Source: Actinacidiphila acidipaludis
GTDB lineage: Bacteria; Actinomycetota; Actinomycetes; Streptomycetales; Streptomycetaceae
DNA: 51,392 nucleotides
Assembly (NCBI RefSeq): GCF_019890725.1
Contig: NZ_JAINZZ010000059.1
Location: 1-51,392, forward strand
Direction: 5' to 3'
The notes under the pieces are model-generated. The model made no database searches, had not been told where the DNA came from, and was given only the letters and a program-made list of their open reading frames with translations. Shown in pieces: positions 1 through 12,384 of this stretch (position 1 is its first letter; each line of letters opens with the position of its first letter). The translations under genes and the position numbers were made by a program.

Positions 1-8
1 TCTTTCGG

Positions 9-51
9 AAAACCCCGACTCCTGAGCTTCGGCTCAGGGGCCGGGGTTTTT
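9..51 (+). terminator. Rho-independent terminator of the gene left of the window
   Basis: A GC-rich stem (AAAACCCCG and CCTGAG arms around a CTTC-type loop, closing with CTCAGG and CCGGGGTTTT) ends in a T-run. It terminates a rightward gene that lies outside the window; in Streptomyces that neighbour would be the dapA/RNase J unit, which is inferred from gene order only. Confidence 0.85.
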
Positions 52-122
52 CTGTTTTCCGTTACCTGATGTTCACGTCTTCCCGGGAACCTGGCGGCAC
101 CGACAGCCGGAGGTGTGGAGAC

Positions 123-851
123 GTGCAGCAGATGACGACTGCCGGACGACGGCACAGGATCGCCGCGGAGGCGACCGCCGCCTCGTTCCGCGACGCGCTG
201 GTGGAACTGGGAATCGGCACCGGTGACGAGGTCATCGTGCCCTCGTTCGGACCGAGCGCGCCCGCCGACGGCGTCCGACTGGCCGGCGCCCTCCCGGTGT
301 TCGCGGACATCGATCCGCGGACCTTCTGCCTCGACCCGGTAGCGGTCGCGGCGAGCATCACCTCGCGCACCGCCGCGATCATCCCGGTCGGCGTCTTCGG
401 ACACCCCGCGCCTCTCGCCCGCCTGGGCGAGCTGGCCGACCGCCGGTCCCTGGCCCTGGTCGAAGAGGGCGTTGAGAGCGAGGACATCGGGGCCGTGGCG
501 CGGCGCCGCGCTCATGCGCGCTTCCTCGACTCGGCACTCAAGAGCGTCGTCGTCCCCTTCGCCGAGCCGGGCGTGCACCACCTCTACCACCAGTACACCG
601 TGCGGATACCCGGCAACGGCCGGCCCGACCGGGACGCCTTCGCGCTGGCCCTGGCGAGGCGGGGCGTGCGGGCCACGGTCAGCGTCCCCGTGCCGGTCCA
701 CCGGATGCCGGCCCACCGGTCCGGCGCCGTCCTCCCGGAGACCGAGCGGGCGGCTGCCGACAGCCTCACGCTGCCGGTCCACTCGGCGCTCACCCAGCGG
801 GAGTTGACCCACGTCGCCGACGCCTGCAACGCGCTCGGCGGACTGCTCTGA
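123..851 (+). CDS. Short DegT/DnrJ/EryC1/StrS aminotransferase-like protein without the PLP lysine region
   Basis: The 242-residue product begins like a fold-type-I sugar aminotransferase: an ALVELGIGTGDEVIVPSF segment, then GALPVFADIDPRTFCLDP and the IIPVGVFGHPA strand. Full-length DegT proteins are about 370 residues. Here VEEGVES replaces the usual V-E-D-A motif, and the following stretch that normally carries the Schiff-base lysine (SFxxxKN) is absent; the chain jumps directly to the C-terminal HLYHQYTVRIP segment. It therefore probably cannot bind PLP covalently and may be structural, regulatory or decaying. The GTG at 123 is preferred because GGAGG lies 9 bases upstream; ATG 132 and ATG 69 are alternatives. 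No operon partner is visible; tRNA-Thr follows. Confidence 0.7.
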   Translation: MQQMTTAGRRHRIAAEATAASFRDALVELGIGTGDEVIVPSFGPSAPADGVRLAGALPVFADIDPRTFCLDPVAVAASITSRTAAIIPVGVFGHPAPLARLGELADRRSLALVEEGVESEDIGAVARRRAHARFLDSALKSVVVPFAEPGVHHLYHQYTVRIPGNGRPDRDAFALALARRGVRATVSVPVPVHRMPAHRSGAVLPETERAAADSLTLPVHSALTQRELTHVADACNALGGLL

Positions 852-925
852 AAGACCTTCCGAACCTGCTCGGACAGGGTTTCGCCGCACACCCGTTCAT
901 GGGCTAATATCGTCCCGTCGACAGC

Positions 926-998
926 GCCCCAATAGCTCAGTCGGTAGAGCGTCTCCATGGTAAGGAGAAGGTCTACGGTTCGATTCCGTATTGGGGCT
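926..998 (+). tRNA. tRNA-Thr (anticodon GGT)
   Basis: A full 73-base cloverleaf is present. The acceptor arms are GCCCCAA (926-932) and TTGGGGC (991-997), the D arm contains AGCTCAGTCGGTAGAGC, and the T arm contains GGTTCGATTCC. The anticodon stem TCTCC/GGAGA encloses the loop ATGGTAA, giving anticodon GGT, which reads ACC. CCA is not encoded (CCG follows the discriminator). A strong terminator follows directly. No integrase or duplicated 3' end is seen here, so this tRNA is not occupied by an element. Confidence 0.96.
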
Positions 999-1004
999 CC
1001 GATG

Positions 1005-1039
1005 GAAGAGGCCCCCGCCGCGCCGGCGGGGGCCTCTTC
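1005..1039 (+). terminator. Terminator after tRNA-Thr
   Basis: A perfect 16-bp stem (arms 1005-1020 and 1024-1039, core AGGCCCCCGCC) with a 3-base loop, CGC, follows the tRNA after six bases. Only a short TT follows, typical of high-GC terminators. Confidence 0.85.
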
Positions 1040-1192
1040 GTTGCCCCGGCCGGTGCGTTGTCTCCACCGGTTCGGTGGTCTCCGCCGGACGGCCCAAAGA
1101 ATTGTGGGCGCGGATGTCGAGAACCCGGGACCGGCTCCGTCCCAGGGGTGAGCGCGACCACAATGGGCCGCATCGCACGGAGGAGAGTCACC

Positions 1193-1603
1193 ATGGCCAA
1201 GTACCTGCTGCTGAAGCACTACCGAGGCGCTCCGGCCGCCGTCAACGACGTCCCCATGGACCGGTGGACGCCGGAGGAGGTCTCCGCGCACATCCAGTAC
1301 ATGCGGGACTTCGCCGACCGGCTGGAGAAGAGCGGGGAGTTCGTCGACGGCCAGGCCCTGTCACCTGAGGGGACGTTCGTCCGCTACGACGGCGAGGGCC
1401 GGCCGCCGGTCACCGACGGCCCGTTCGCCGAGACCAAGGACCTCATCGCCGGCTGGATGGTCATCGACGTCGACACCTACGAGCGGGCCGTGGAGCTGGC
1501 CGGTGAGCTCTCGGCCGCCCCCGGCGCGGGCGGCAGGCCGATCCACGAATGGCTCGAACTGCGCCCGTTCCTCGTCGAGACGCCCCCGACCATCACGGAG
1601 TGA
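1193..1603 (+). CDS. YCII/DGPF-domain protein
   Basis: This 136-residue protein is a single YCII-related domain: N-terminal MAKYLLLKHY strand, then the signature VTDGPFAETKD, then the IAGWMVIDVDTYERAVELA helix-strand and a WLELRPF ending. The DGPF family is known as the partner of ECF42 sigma factors, and the next gene, eight bases downstream, encodes one. The start is fixed by GGAGGAG 7-8 bases before ATG 1193. Its biochemical activity is unknown; by analogy with YciI it may be a small-molecule-binding or hydrolase-like accessory to the sigma factor. The pair is probably co-transcribed. Confidence 0.88.
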   Translation: MAKYLLLKHYRGAPAAVNDVPMDRWTPEEVSAHIQYMRDFADRLEKSGEFVDGQALSPEGTFVRYDGEGRPPVTDGPFAETKDLIAGWMVIDVDTYERAVELAGELSAAPGAGGRPIHEWLELRPFLVETPPTITE

Positions 1604-1611
1604 CCGTTCCC

Positions 1612-2757
1612 ATGGACGAGGCCCTGCTGCGGAGCCTCACGCCGAGCGTGCTCACCGTCCTCGTCCGCCGCGGAGCAGACTTCGCGGCCGCCGAGGACGC
1701 GGTGCAGGACGCGCTCGTCGAGGCGGTGCGCGTCTGGCCGGCCGACCCGCCGCGCGATCCCAAGGGCTGGCTGATCACCGTCGCGTGGCGCCGCTTCCTC
1801 GACGCCACGCGGGCCGACGCGGCACGCCGTCGCCGGGAGGACGTCGTCGAGGTCGAGCCGGCGCCCGGGCCCGCGCCGGAGCACGACGACACGCTCCAGC
1901 TCTACTTCCTGTGCGCCCACCCCTCGTTGACACCGTCGTCCGCGGTCGCCCTCACCCTGCGCGCGGTGGGCGGGCTGACCACCCGGCAGATCGCCCAGGC
2001 CTACCTGGTCCCGGAGGCGACCATGGCCCAGCGCATCAGCCGGGCCAAGCGGACCGTCTCGGGTGTGCGGTTCGAGCAGCCCGGCGACGTCGCGACCGTG
2101 CTGCGGGTCCTCTACCTGGTCTTCAACGAGGGGTACTCCGGGGACGTCGACCTCGCCGCGGAGGCCATCCGGCTCACCCGGCAGCTCGCGGCCACGTTCG
2201 ACCACCCCGAGGTGGCCGGGCTGCTCGCCCTCATGCTGCTGCACCACGCCCGCCGTGCGGGCAGGACGGCGCCCGACGGCGGCCTGGTGCCGCTCGCCGA
2301 GCAGGACCGCGGCAGATGGGACACCGCGGCGATCGCCGAGGGCGTCGTGATCCTGCAGGCCGCGCTGGCCCGGGACCGGCTCGGCGAGTTCCAGGCCCAG
2401 GCCGCGATCGCGGCGCTCCACGCCGACGCGCCCACCGCGGCGGAGACCGACTGGGTGCAGATCGTCGAGTGGTACGACGAGCTCGTACGCCTGACCGACA
2501 GCCCGGTCGTCCGGCTCAACCGTGCCGTCGCGGTCGGCGAGGCCGACGGCCCGCGCGCTGGGCTTTCGGCCCTCGCCGAACTGCACGACACGCTGCCCCG
2601 CCACGCCGCCGTCGCCGCCTACCTCCACGAGCGCGACGGCAACCTTGCCACGGCGGCGCGGCTGTACGCGGAAGCCGCCCGGCAGGCATCCCATGTCGCC
2701 GAGCGCGACTACCTGACCCGGCAGGCCGCGCGCCTCAACACCCTCGGCGCACGCTGA
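1612..2757 (+). CDS. ECF-type RNA polymerase sigma factor, ECF42 group with C-terminal extension
   Basis: The product has 381 residues, about twice a minimal ECF sigma factor. Region 2 spans residues 1-80 (DFAAAEDAVQDALVEA, then PKGWLITVAWRRFLD), and region 4 is near 110-165 (LTTRQIAQAYLVPEATMAQR, the helix-turn-helix). The remaining 200 residues form a helical extension with TPR-like character (LVFNEGYSG, RLTRQLAA, LNRAVAVGEADGP, AAYLHERDGNLATAARLYAEAA), which is the ECF42 hallmark. ECF42 proteins are not controlled by a classical anti-sigma factor; the extension and the adjacent DGPF protein are the expected control elements, and no anti-sigma gene is visible. The start ATG 1612 lies 8 bases after the DGPF stop. 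Confidence 0.9.
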   Translation: MDEALLRSLTPSVLTVLVRRGADFAAAEDAVQDALVEAVRVWPADPPRDPKGWLITVAWRRFLDATRADAARRRREDVVEVEPAPGPAPEHDDTLQLYFLCAHPSLTPSSAVALTLRAVGGLTTRQIAQAYLVPEATMAQRISRAKRTVSGVRFEQPGDVATVLRVLYLVFNEGYSGDVDLAAEAIRLTRQLAATFDHPEVAGLLALMLLHHARRAGRTAPDGGLVPLAEQDRGRWDTAAIAEGVVILQAALARDRLGEFQAQAAIAALHADAPTAAETDWVQIVEWYDELVRLTDSPVVRLNRAVAVGEADGPRAGLSALAELHDTLPRHAAVAAYLHERDGNLATAARLYAEAARQASHVAERDYLTRQAARLNTLGAR

Positions 2758-2790
2758 CGTCGGTGCCGCGCCCGTCTCGCCTCAGGAGGC

Positions 2791-2846
2791 GGGCGGGCTC
2801 AGGCGGGCAGCCTCACGCGGGCGGGCTCAGGCGGGCAGCCTCACGC
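2791..2846. repeat. Two tandem 28-bp copies covering the osaC stop codon
   Basis: The 28-bp unit beginning GGGCGGGCTCAGGCGGGCAG occurs at 2791-2818 and identically at 2819-2846, followed by a partial third copy (GGGCAGGCTCGG). Read leftward, each copy carries the end of osaC including a TGA, so the gene's 3' end has been duplicated downstream of itself. This looks like replication slippage. Confidence 0.85.
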
Positions 2847-5471
2847 GGGCAGGCTCGGCACCCGCATGGCCAGGATCGCCATGTCGTCGGACGGCGCGTC
2901 GGAGGCGAAGCGTTCCACTGCCCGCTGGATGCGCGCGGCGACCGCGCCCGCGGTCAGCCCGGTGCAGGTGGCGAGCACGTCCGCGAGCCCGTCGTCGCCG
3001 AGCATGCGGGTGCCCTCGCGGCGCTCGGTCACGCCGTCGGTGACGCACAGCAGCACGTCGCCGGGGTCGAGGGTGACGGACTGCTCGACGAGTTCGAGGT
3101 CCTCCATCACACCCAGCAGCGGCTGCGGTTCCGCGGCCGGCTCCACCGAGCCGTCCGGGCGCAGCCGCAGCGGCAGCGGATGGCCGGCGCACACCATGCG
3201 GAGCACCGCGCTGCCGTCGTGCTGCGGCCACAGCTCGCCGTAGAGCAGCGTCAGGAAGCGGCTGCGGGCGCCCTCGTCGAGGATGGCGGCGTTCAGGCGT
3301 TCCAGTACGGCAGGACCGCCGAAGCCCTCACGGGCCAGCAGCCGCAGCGCGTGCCGGGCGAGGCCGGTGACGGCCGCGGCCTCCGGCCCGGTGCCGCACA
3401 CGTCGCCGATGGCGAAGCCCCAGCAGCCGTCGCGGATCGGGAACAGGTCGTAGAAGTCGCCGCCGACCTCGTTGCCCTCGCCGGCCGCCCGGTAGACGAC
3501 CTCGACCTCGACGCCGGGGACCCGCGGCAGCTCGGGCGGCAGCAGGCTGCGCTGCAGCGCCTGGCTGATCGCGGTGCGTTCGCTGTAGAGGCGGGCGTTG
3601 TCCAGGGCGAGTGCGGCCCGGCGGGAGAGGTCCTCCGCGAGTTCGAGGATCTCCTGGCGGAACCGCTCGTCTGTGGGCTTGCCGAGGGTCAGCATGCCGA
3701 TGACGCGGTTGCGGGCGACCAGCGGCAGGACGACGGTCTCGCCGCCGACGGCCGCCGCGGTCGCCAGCGCGAGGCCCGGCGCGCTCGCCGGGCGGCCGCC
3801 GCCCGTGGGCGCGGCGCCCAGCCCCAGGCTGCGCAGGGACGCGCGCAGCGCGCCGGAGTGCGCCGCGTCGGAGGGGGCGGTCCAGAACCGGGCGCCGGGC
3901 GTCGGGTCGGGGTCCGGCGCCCGCAGCTGGGAGAGCAGCGCCTTGATGCCGTCGATGCGGTCCTCGTCCTCGTGGAGGACGAAGGCCAGTTCGGGCTCGG
4001 ACTGGTCGGCGATCGTGTAGACCGCGCACCAGCTCGCCAGGGTGGGGACCGTCATCTGCGCCATGAGGGCCAGCGTCTGGTCACGCTCCAGCGTGCCGGC
4101 CAGCAGGTCGGACGCCTCGACGAGGAAGGACAGCGAACCGCGGCGCAGCCGCTCCAGCTCGGTGAGCCGGGCGCTCTCCACGGCCAGCGCGATGCGGTCG
4201 GCGGCGAACTGGAGCCGCAGCGCCTCCTGGTTGGAGTAGCGGCCCGGGGCCTCGGCGGCCACGCCGATCGACCCGGTGAGGCGGCCCTCGACCTTCAGCG
4301 GCACGGTGACCACCGAGCGCATGCCGGTGCCGGACAGCAGCGGGACGGCGCCGGGGACCGCGGTGAGGTCCTCGTGGACCGCGGGCATGCGGGCGCTGCC
4401 GTAGCGGCCGGTGCCGGCCTCGACGGGGACGCGGGCGAAGCGCTGGCGGGCCGAGGGCAGACCGGTGGAGGCGCGGACCTCCAGCTCGGTCTCGTCGTCG
4501 GTGGCGAGCAGCAGGTAGGCGGCGTCGCCGTCGAGCATGTCGCGGGCGCGCTCCACAGTGCGCTGCAGCAGCCCGTCCAGGTCGTCGGGCGCGGGCGAGC
4601 CGATGAAGACCTCGAAGGCGTCGGAGCTCTTGTCGCGCTGGCTGAGGCTGTTGTCGATCTGGACGGCGCCGCGGGTGGGGCTCTGCAGGACCGCGCGCTC
4701 CTCGGCCCGCACCAGCAGACACACGGTCGAGGGCTCGCCCGAGCTGTCACGGACCCGCAGGTGGGAGCCGTAGACGGGCAGGACGCGGCCGGAGGAGTCC
4801 CGCAGGCCGTAGGTGCCCTCCCAGCGGGAGAGCTGGAGGGCCTCGGCGAGGCCGATGCCGGTGCCCGGCGTCTGCGGCCAGGCGGTGATGTCGGCGAGCG
4901 ACTTGCCGACGACGTCGGAGGCCGCGTGGCCGAACAGATCGGCGGCGTCGTCGTTCCACCGGGTGATGCCGCCCTGGCGGTCGACCTGGACGACGGCGAC
5001 CCTGACCCGTTCGTCGGCGACCGGGAGCGAGGAGGGCGGCAGCAGCGGGCCGGCGGACCGGGTGCCGGCGGGCCGCTCGGGAAGGTCGAGCTGGAACCAG
5101 ACGTGCTTGCCCGCGGCTGTGTACTCCACGCCCCAGCGGCTGGCCAGGGCGGCGCACAGCATCAGTCCGCGGCCGCCCTCGTTGTCGGTCTCCCGGAACT
5201 GCCGGCCGCGGCTCTGCAGCGGGATCTCGCGATCGGGGTAGTGGTCGGCGACCTCGACCCGGACCGCGGTCTCGTAGCGCAGGCACTGCACGTCGGCGGC
5301 GGTGCCGGCGTGGACGACCGCGTTGGTGACGAGTTCACTGGTGAGGACGACGGCGTCGTCGACCACGTCGGCGAAACCCCAGCCCTGCAGGGTGTCGCGG
5401 ACGAAGGCGCGGGCGCCCGCGACGGACCGCCCCACCGGTTCGAAGGTGGCCGCTGCCCGCGCCGTGATCAC
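2841..5471 (-). CDS. osaC: OsaC: anti-sigma kinase / PAS / GAF / SpoIIE-type PP2C phosphatase
   Basis: The 876-residue product has, in order, an RsbW-like HATPase (about 1-135; VVLTSELVTNAVVHAG and GGRGLMLCAALASRWG), a PAS domain (about 155-260; ITRWNDDAADLFGHA), two GAF-like domains (about 300-640) and a SpoIIE-type PP2C phosphatase (about 650-870; GGDFYD near residue 670, GDVCGTG near 687). Known OsaC of S. coelicolor has this layout, lies divergent from osaAB and modulates SigB after osmotic stress, so it should both bind and release sigma-factor regulators. GTG 5471 is chosen for its GAGGAG ribosome-binding site and VITARAAATFEPVGRS start; an upstream ATG at 5594 is possible. Its 3' end is tandemly duplicated. 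Confidence 0.9.
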   Translation of the reverse strand: MITARAAATFEPVGRSVAGARAFVRDTLQGWGFADVVDDAVVLTSELVTNAVVHAGTAADVQCLRYETAVRVEVADHYPDREIPLQSRGRQFRETDNEGGRGLMLCAALASRWGVEYTAAGKHVWFQLDLPERPAGTRSAGPLLPPSSLPVADERVRVAVVQVDRQGGITRWNDDAADLFGHAASDVVGKSLADITAWPQTPGTGIGLAEALQLSRWEGTYGLRDSSGRVLPVYGSHLRVRDSSGEPSTVCLLVRAEERAVLQSPTRGAVQIDNSLSQRDKSSDAFEVFIGSPAPDDLDGLLQRTVERARDMLDGDAAYLLLATDDETELEVRASTGLPSARQRFARVPVEAGTGRYGSARMPAVHEDLTAVPGAVPLLSGTGMRSVVTVPLKVEGRLTGSIGVAAEAPGRYSNQEALRLQFAADRIALAVESARLTELERLRRGSLSFLVEASDLLAGTLERDQTLALMAQMTVPTLASWCAVYTIADQSEPELAFVLHEDEDRIDGIKALLSQLRAPDPDPTPGARFWTAPSDAAHSGALRASLRSLGLGAAPTGGGRPASAPGLALATAAAVGGETVVLPLVARNRVIGMLTLGKPTDERFRQEILELAEDLSRRAALALDNARLYSERTAISQALQRSLLPPELPRVPGVEVEVVYRAAGEGNEVGGDFYDLFPIRDGCWGFAIGDVCGTGPEAAAVTGLARHALRLLAREGFGGPAVLERLNAAILDEGARSRFLTLLYGELWPQHDGSAVLRMVCAGHPLPLRLRPDGSVEPAAEPQPLLGVMEDLELVEQSVTLDPGDVLLCVTDGVTERREGTRMLGDDGLADVLATCTGLTAGAVAARIQRAVERFASDAPSDDMAILAMRVPSLPA

Positions 5472-5797
5472 CGGTCTCCTCGCTGCTCCTGACAAGGCGG
5501 GCGCGCACCTCACGTCCGCAGGCCTGCCGCCGCGCTGCTCGACTGCCACCGGCGGCTCCTCAGAGGTGTATGCCCACCGCACACGGGCGGGCACCCGATA
5601 CCAAGGGCCAGGTTACTGATCCGTGAGGACCGTCCGTGCGCCGGTTGCGGGTGTTTCCACCCTGAAGATGCCCGCCGGTCATATGCGATGCTGCCGAACT
5701 GTTATGGCCGGGCGGGGCCGGAGTGAAACACTGGGCATGCACTGCAGTCGGCAACATTGCACATCTGCGGGTCGGTCGACCCCCCAGGAGGGACACG
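5472..5797. promoter_or_regulatory. Divergent osaC/osaA control region
   Basis: These 326 bp separate the two divergent starts. An ATG on the leftward strand at 5594 could extend OsaC but lacks its conserved start. The stretch around 5670-5760 is less GC-rich than its surroundings (CATATGCGATGCTGCCGAAC, TTATGG) and is the likely place for promoters. I could not assign a convincing -10/-35 pair. Confidence 0.4.
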
Positions 5798-11266
<5,469 letters not shown>

Positions 11267-11532
11267 TCCCGGCGTGGCGGCTTTGACGCCGGGGGCGCGC
11301 CTGCGGTACGAACTTTTGCCGACTCGTGTGTCTGGTGAGGTGTGAGGGCGCCGGATGCGGGGAACCTTCTGGACTCCGCCTGCGTTTCCGGTATGTGTTG
11401 AGTGACCTGGCGGTGACAGGGTGTGGCGAACGGCGGGGTGCGGCTACCATGACCGGCACAAGGACGGGCGGCATGACGGAGCTGTCCCCGGGGGCGGCGA
11501 CCGGCACAGGACCGGGGCGAGGAGGGCGGGCC

Positions 11533-12222
11533 ATGGTGCAGAAGGCCAAGATCCTCCTGGTCGATGACCGGCCGGAGAATCTGCTGGCGCTGGAGGCGAT
11601 CCTCTCGGCGCTCGATCAGACCCTGGTGCGGGCATCGTCCGGGGAGGAGGCGCTGAAGGCGCTGCTCACCGACGACTTCGCGGTGATCCTGCTCGACGTG
11701 CAGATGCCGGGCATGGACGGGTTCGAGACCGCGGCCCACATCAAGCGGCGGGAGCGGACGCGGGACATCCCGATCATCTTCCTGACCGCGATCAACCACG
11801 GCCCGCACCACACCTTCCGCGGCTACGCGGCCGGCGCGGTGGACTACATCTCCAAGCCGTTCGACCCGTGGGTGCTGCGGGCCAAGGTGTCGGTCTTCGT
11901 CGACCTGTACATGAAGAACTGTCAGCTGCGTGAGCAGGCGGCGCTGCTGCGGCTCCAGTTGGACCAGGGCGCTAACGGCTCGGGCTCCAACGGCAGCAAG
12001 GAGTCCGCGGGGCTGCTCGCCGAGCTGTCCGCGCGGCTCGCCGCGGTCGAGGAGCAGGCCGAGGCGCTGAGCAAGCAGCTCGACGAGTCTGCGGACGCCG
12101 CGGCGGTGGCCACCGCCGCGCACCTGGAGCGCAAACTCAGCGGGCTGCGGCGGGCGCTGGACGCCCTGGAGCCGCCCCGCTCGGGCAGCGACGGCATCGT
12201 CAAGCAGCAGGGCCCGGAGTAA
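11533..12222 (+). CDS. osaB: OsaB: response regulator with coiled-coil output
   Basis: The 229-residue product is a CheY-like receiver (residues 1-125; ILLVDDRPENLLALEAIL, phospho-Asp55 in LLDVQMPGMDG, FLTA, then the lysine of ISKPFDPW) followed by a heptad-rich helix (about 135-210; LLAELSARLAAVEEQAEALS). There is no DNA-binding domain, matching OsaB of S. coelicolor, which is needed for osmoadaptation and aerial growth. It acts by protein contact. ATG 11533 has GAGGAGGG upstream; ATG 11473 and 11449 are in frame but lack a comparable site. The 266 bp separating it from osaA suggest its own promoter, but none could be assigned confidently. Confidence 0.9.
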   Translation: MVQKAKILLVDDRPENLLALEAILSALDQTLVRASSGEEALKALLTDDFAVILLDVQMPGMDGFETAAHIKRRERTRDIPIIFLTAINHGPHHTFRGYAAGAVDYISKPFDPWVLRAKVSVFVDLYMKNCQLREQAALLRLQLDQGANGSGSNGSKESAGLLAELSARLAAVEEQAEALSKQLDESADAAAVATAAHLERKLSGLRRALDALEPPRSGSDGIVKQQGPE

Positions 12223-12384
12223 GTCGGGTACCGGCCGGGGGAGTTCCTCCGGGGGCGGCGCCATCAGCGTGCCGGTGACCAGGGTTGACGCGATGTCAAT
12301 CATCTGATCGGCACGCCCCGACACGAACGGGCGTATGCACGGCCAGGCGTGTTCCCCGATCACAAGGGCGGTAGTGTCGGCACC

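Noticed and set aside
926..998. tRNA-Thr as an integration site
   Set aside because: No integrase or repeated tRNA 3' end is nearby, and the flanking genes are core genes.
1503..5492. Long open frames opposite or out of frame with osaC, osaA, lhr and ftsK (some over 1000 codons)
   Set aside because: They result from GC3-rich coding DNA; they lack recognisable domains, while the chosen frames carry complete domain signatures.
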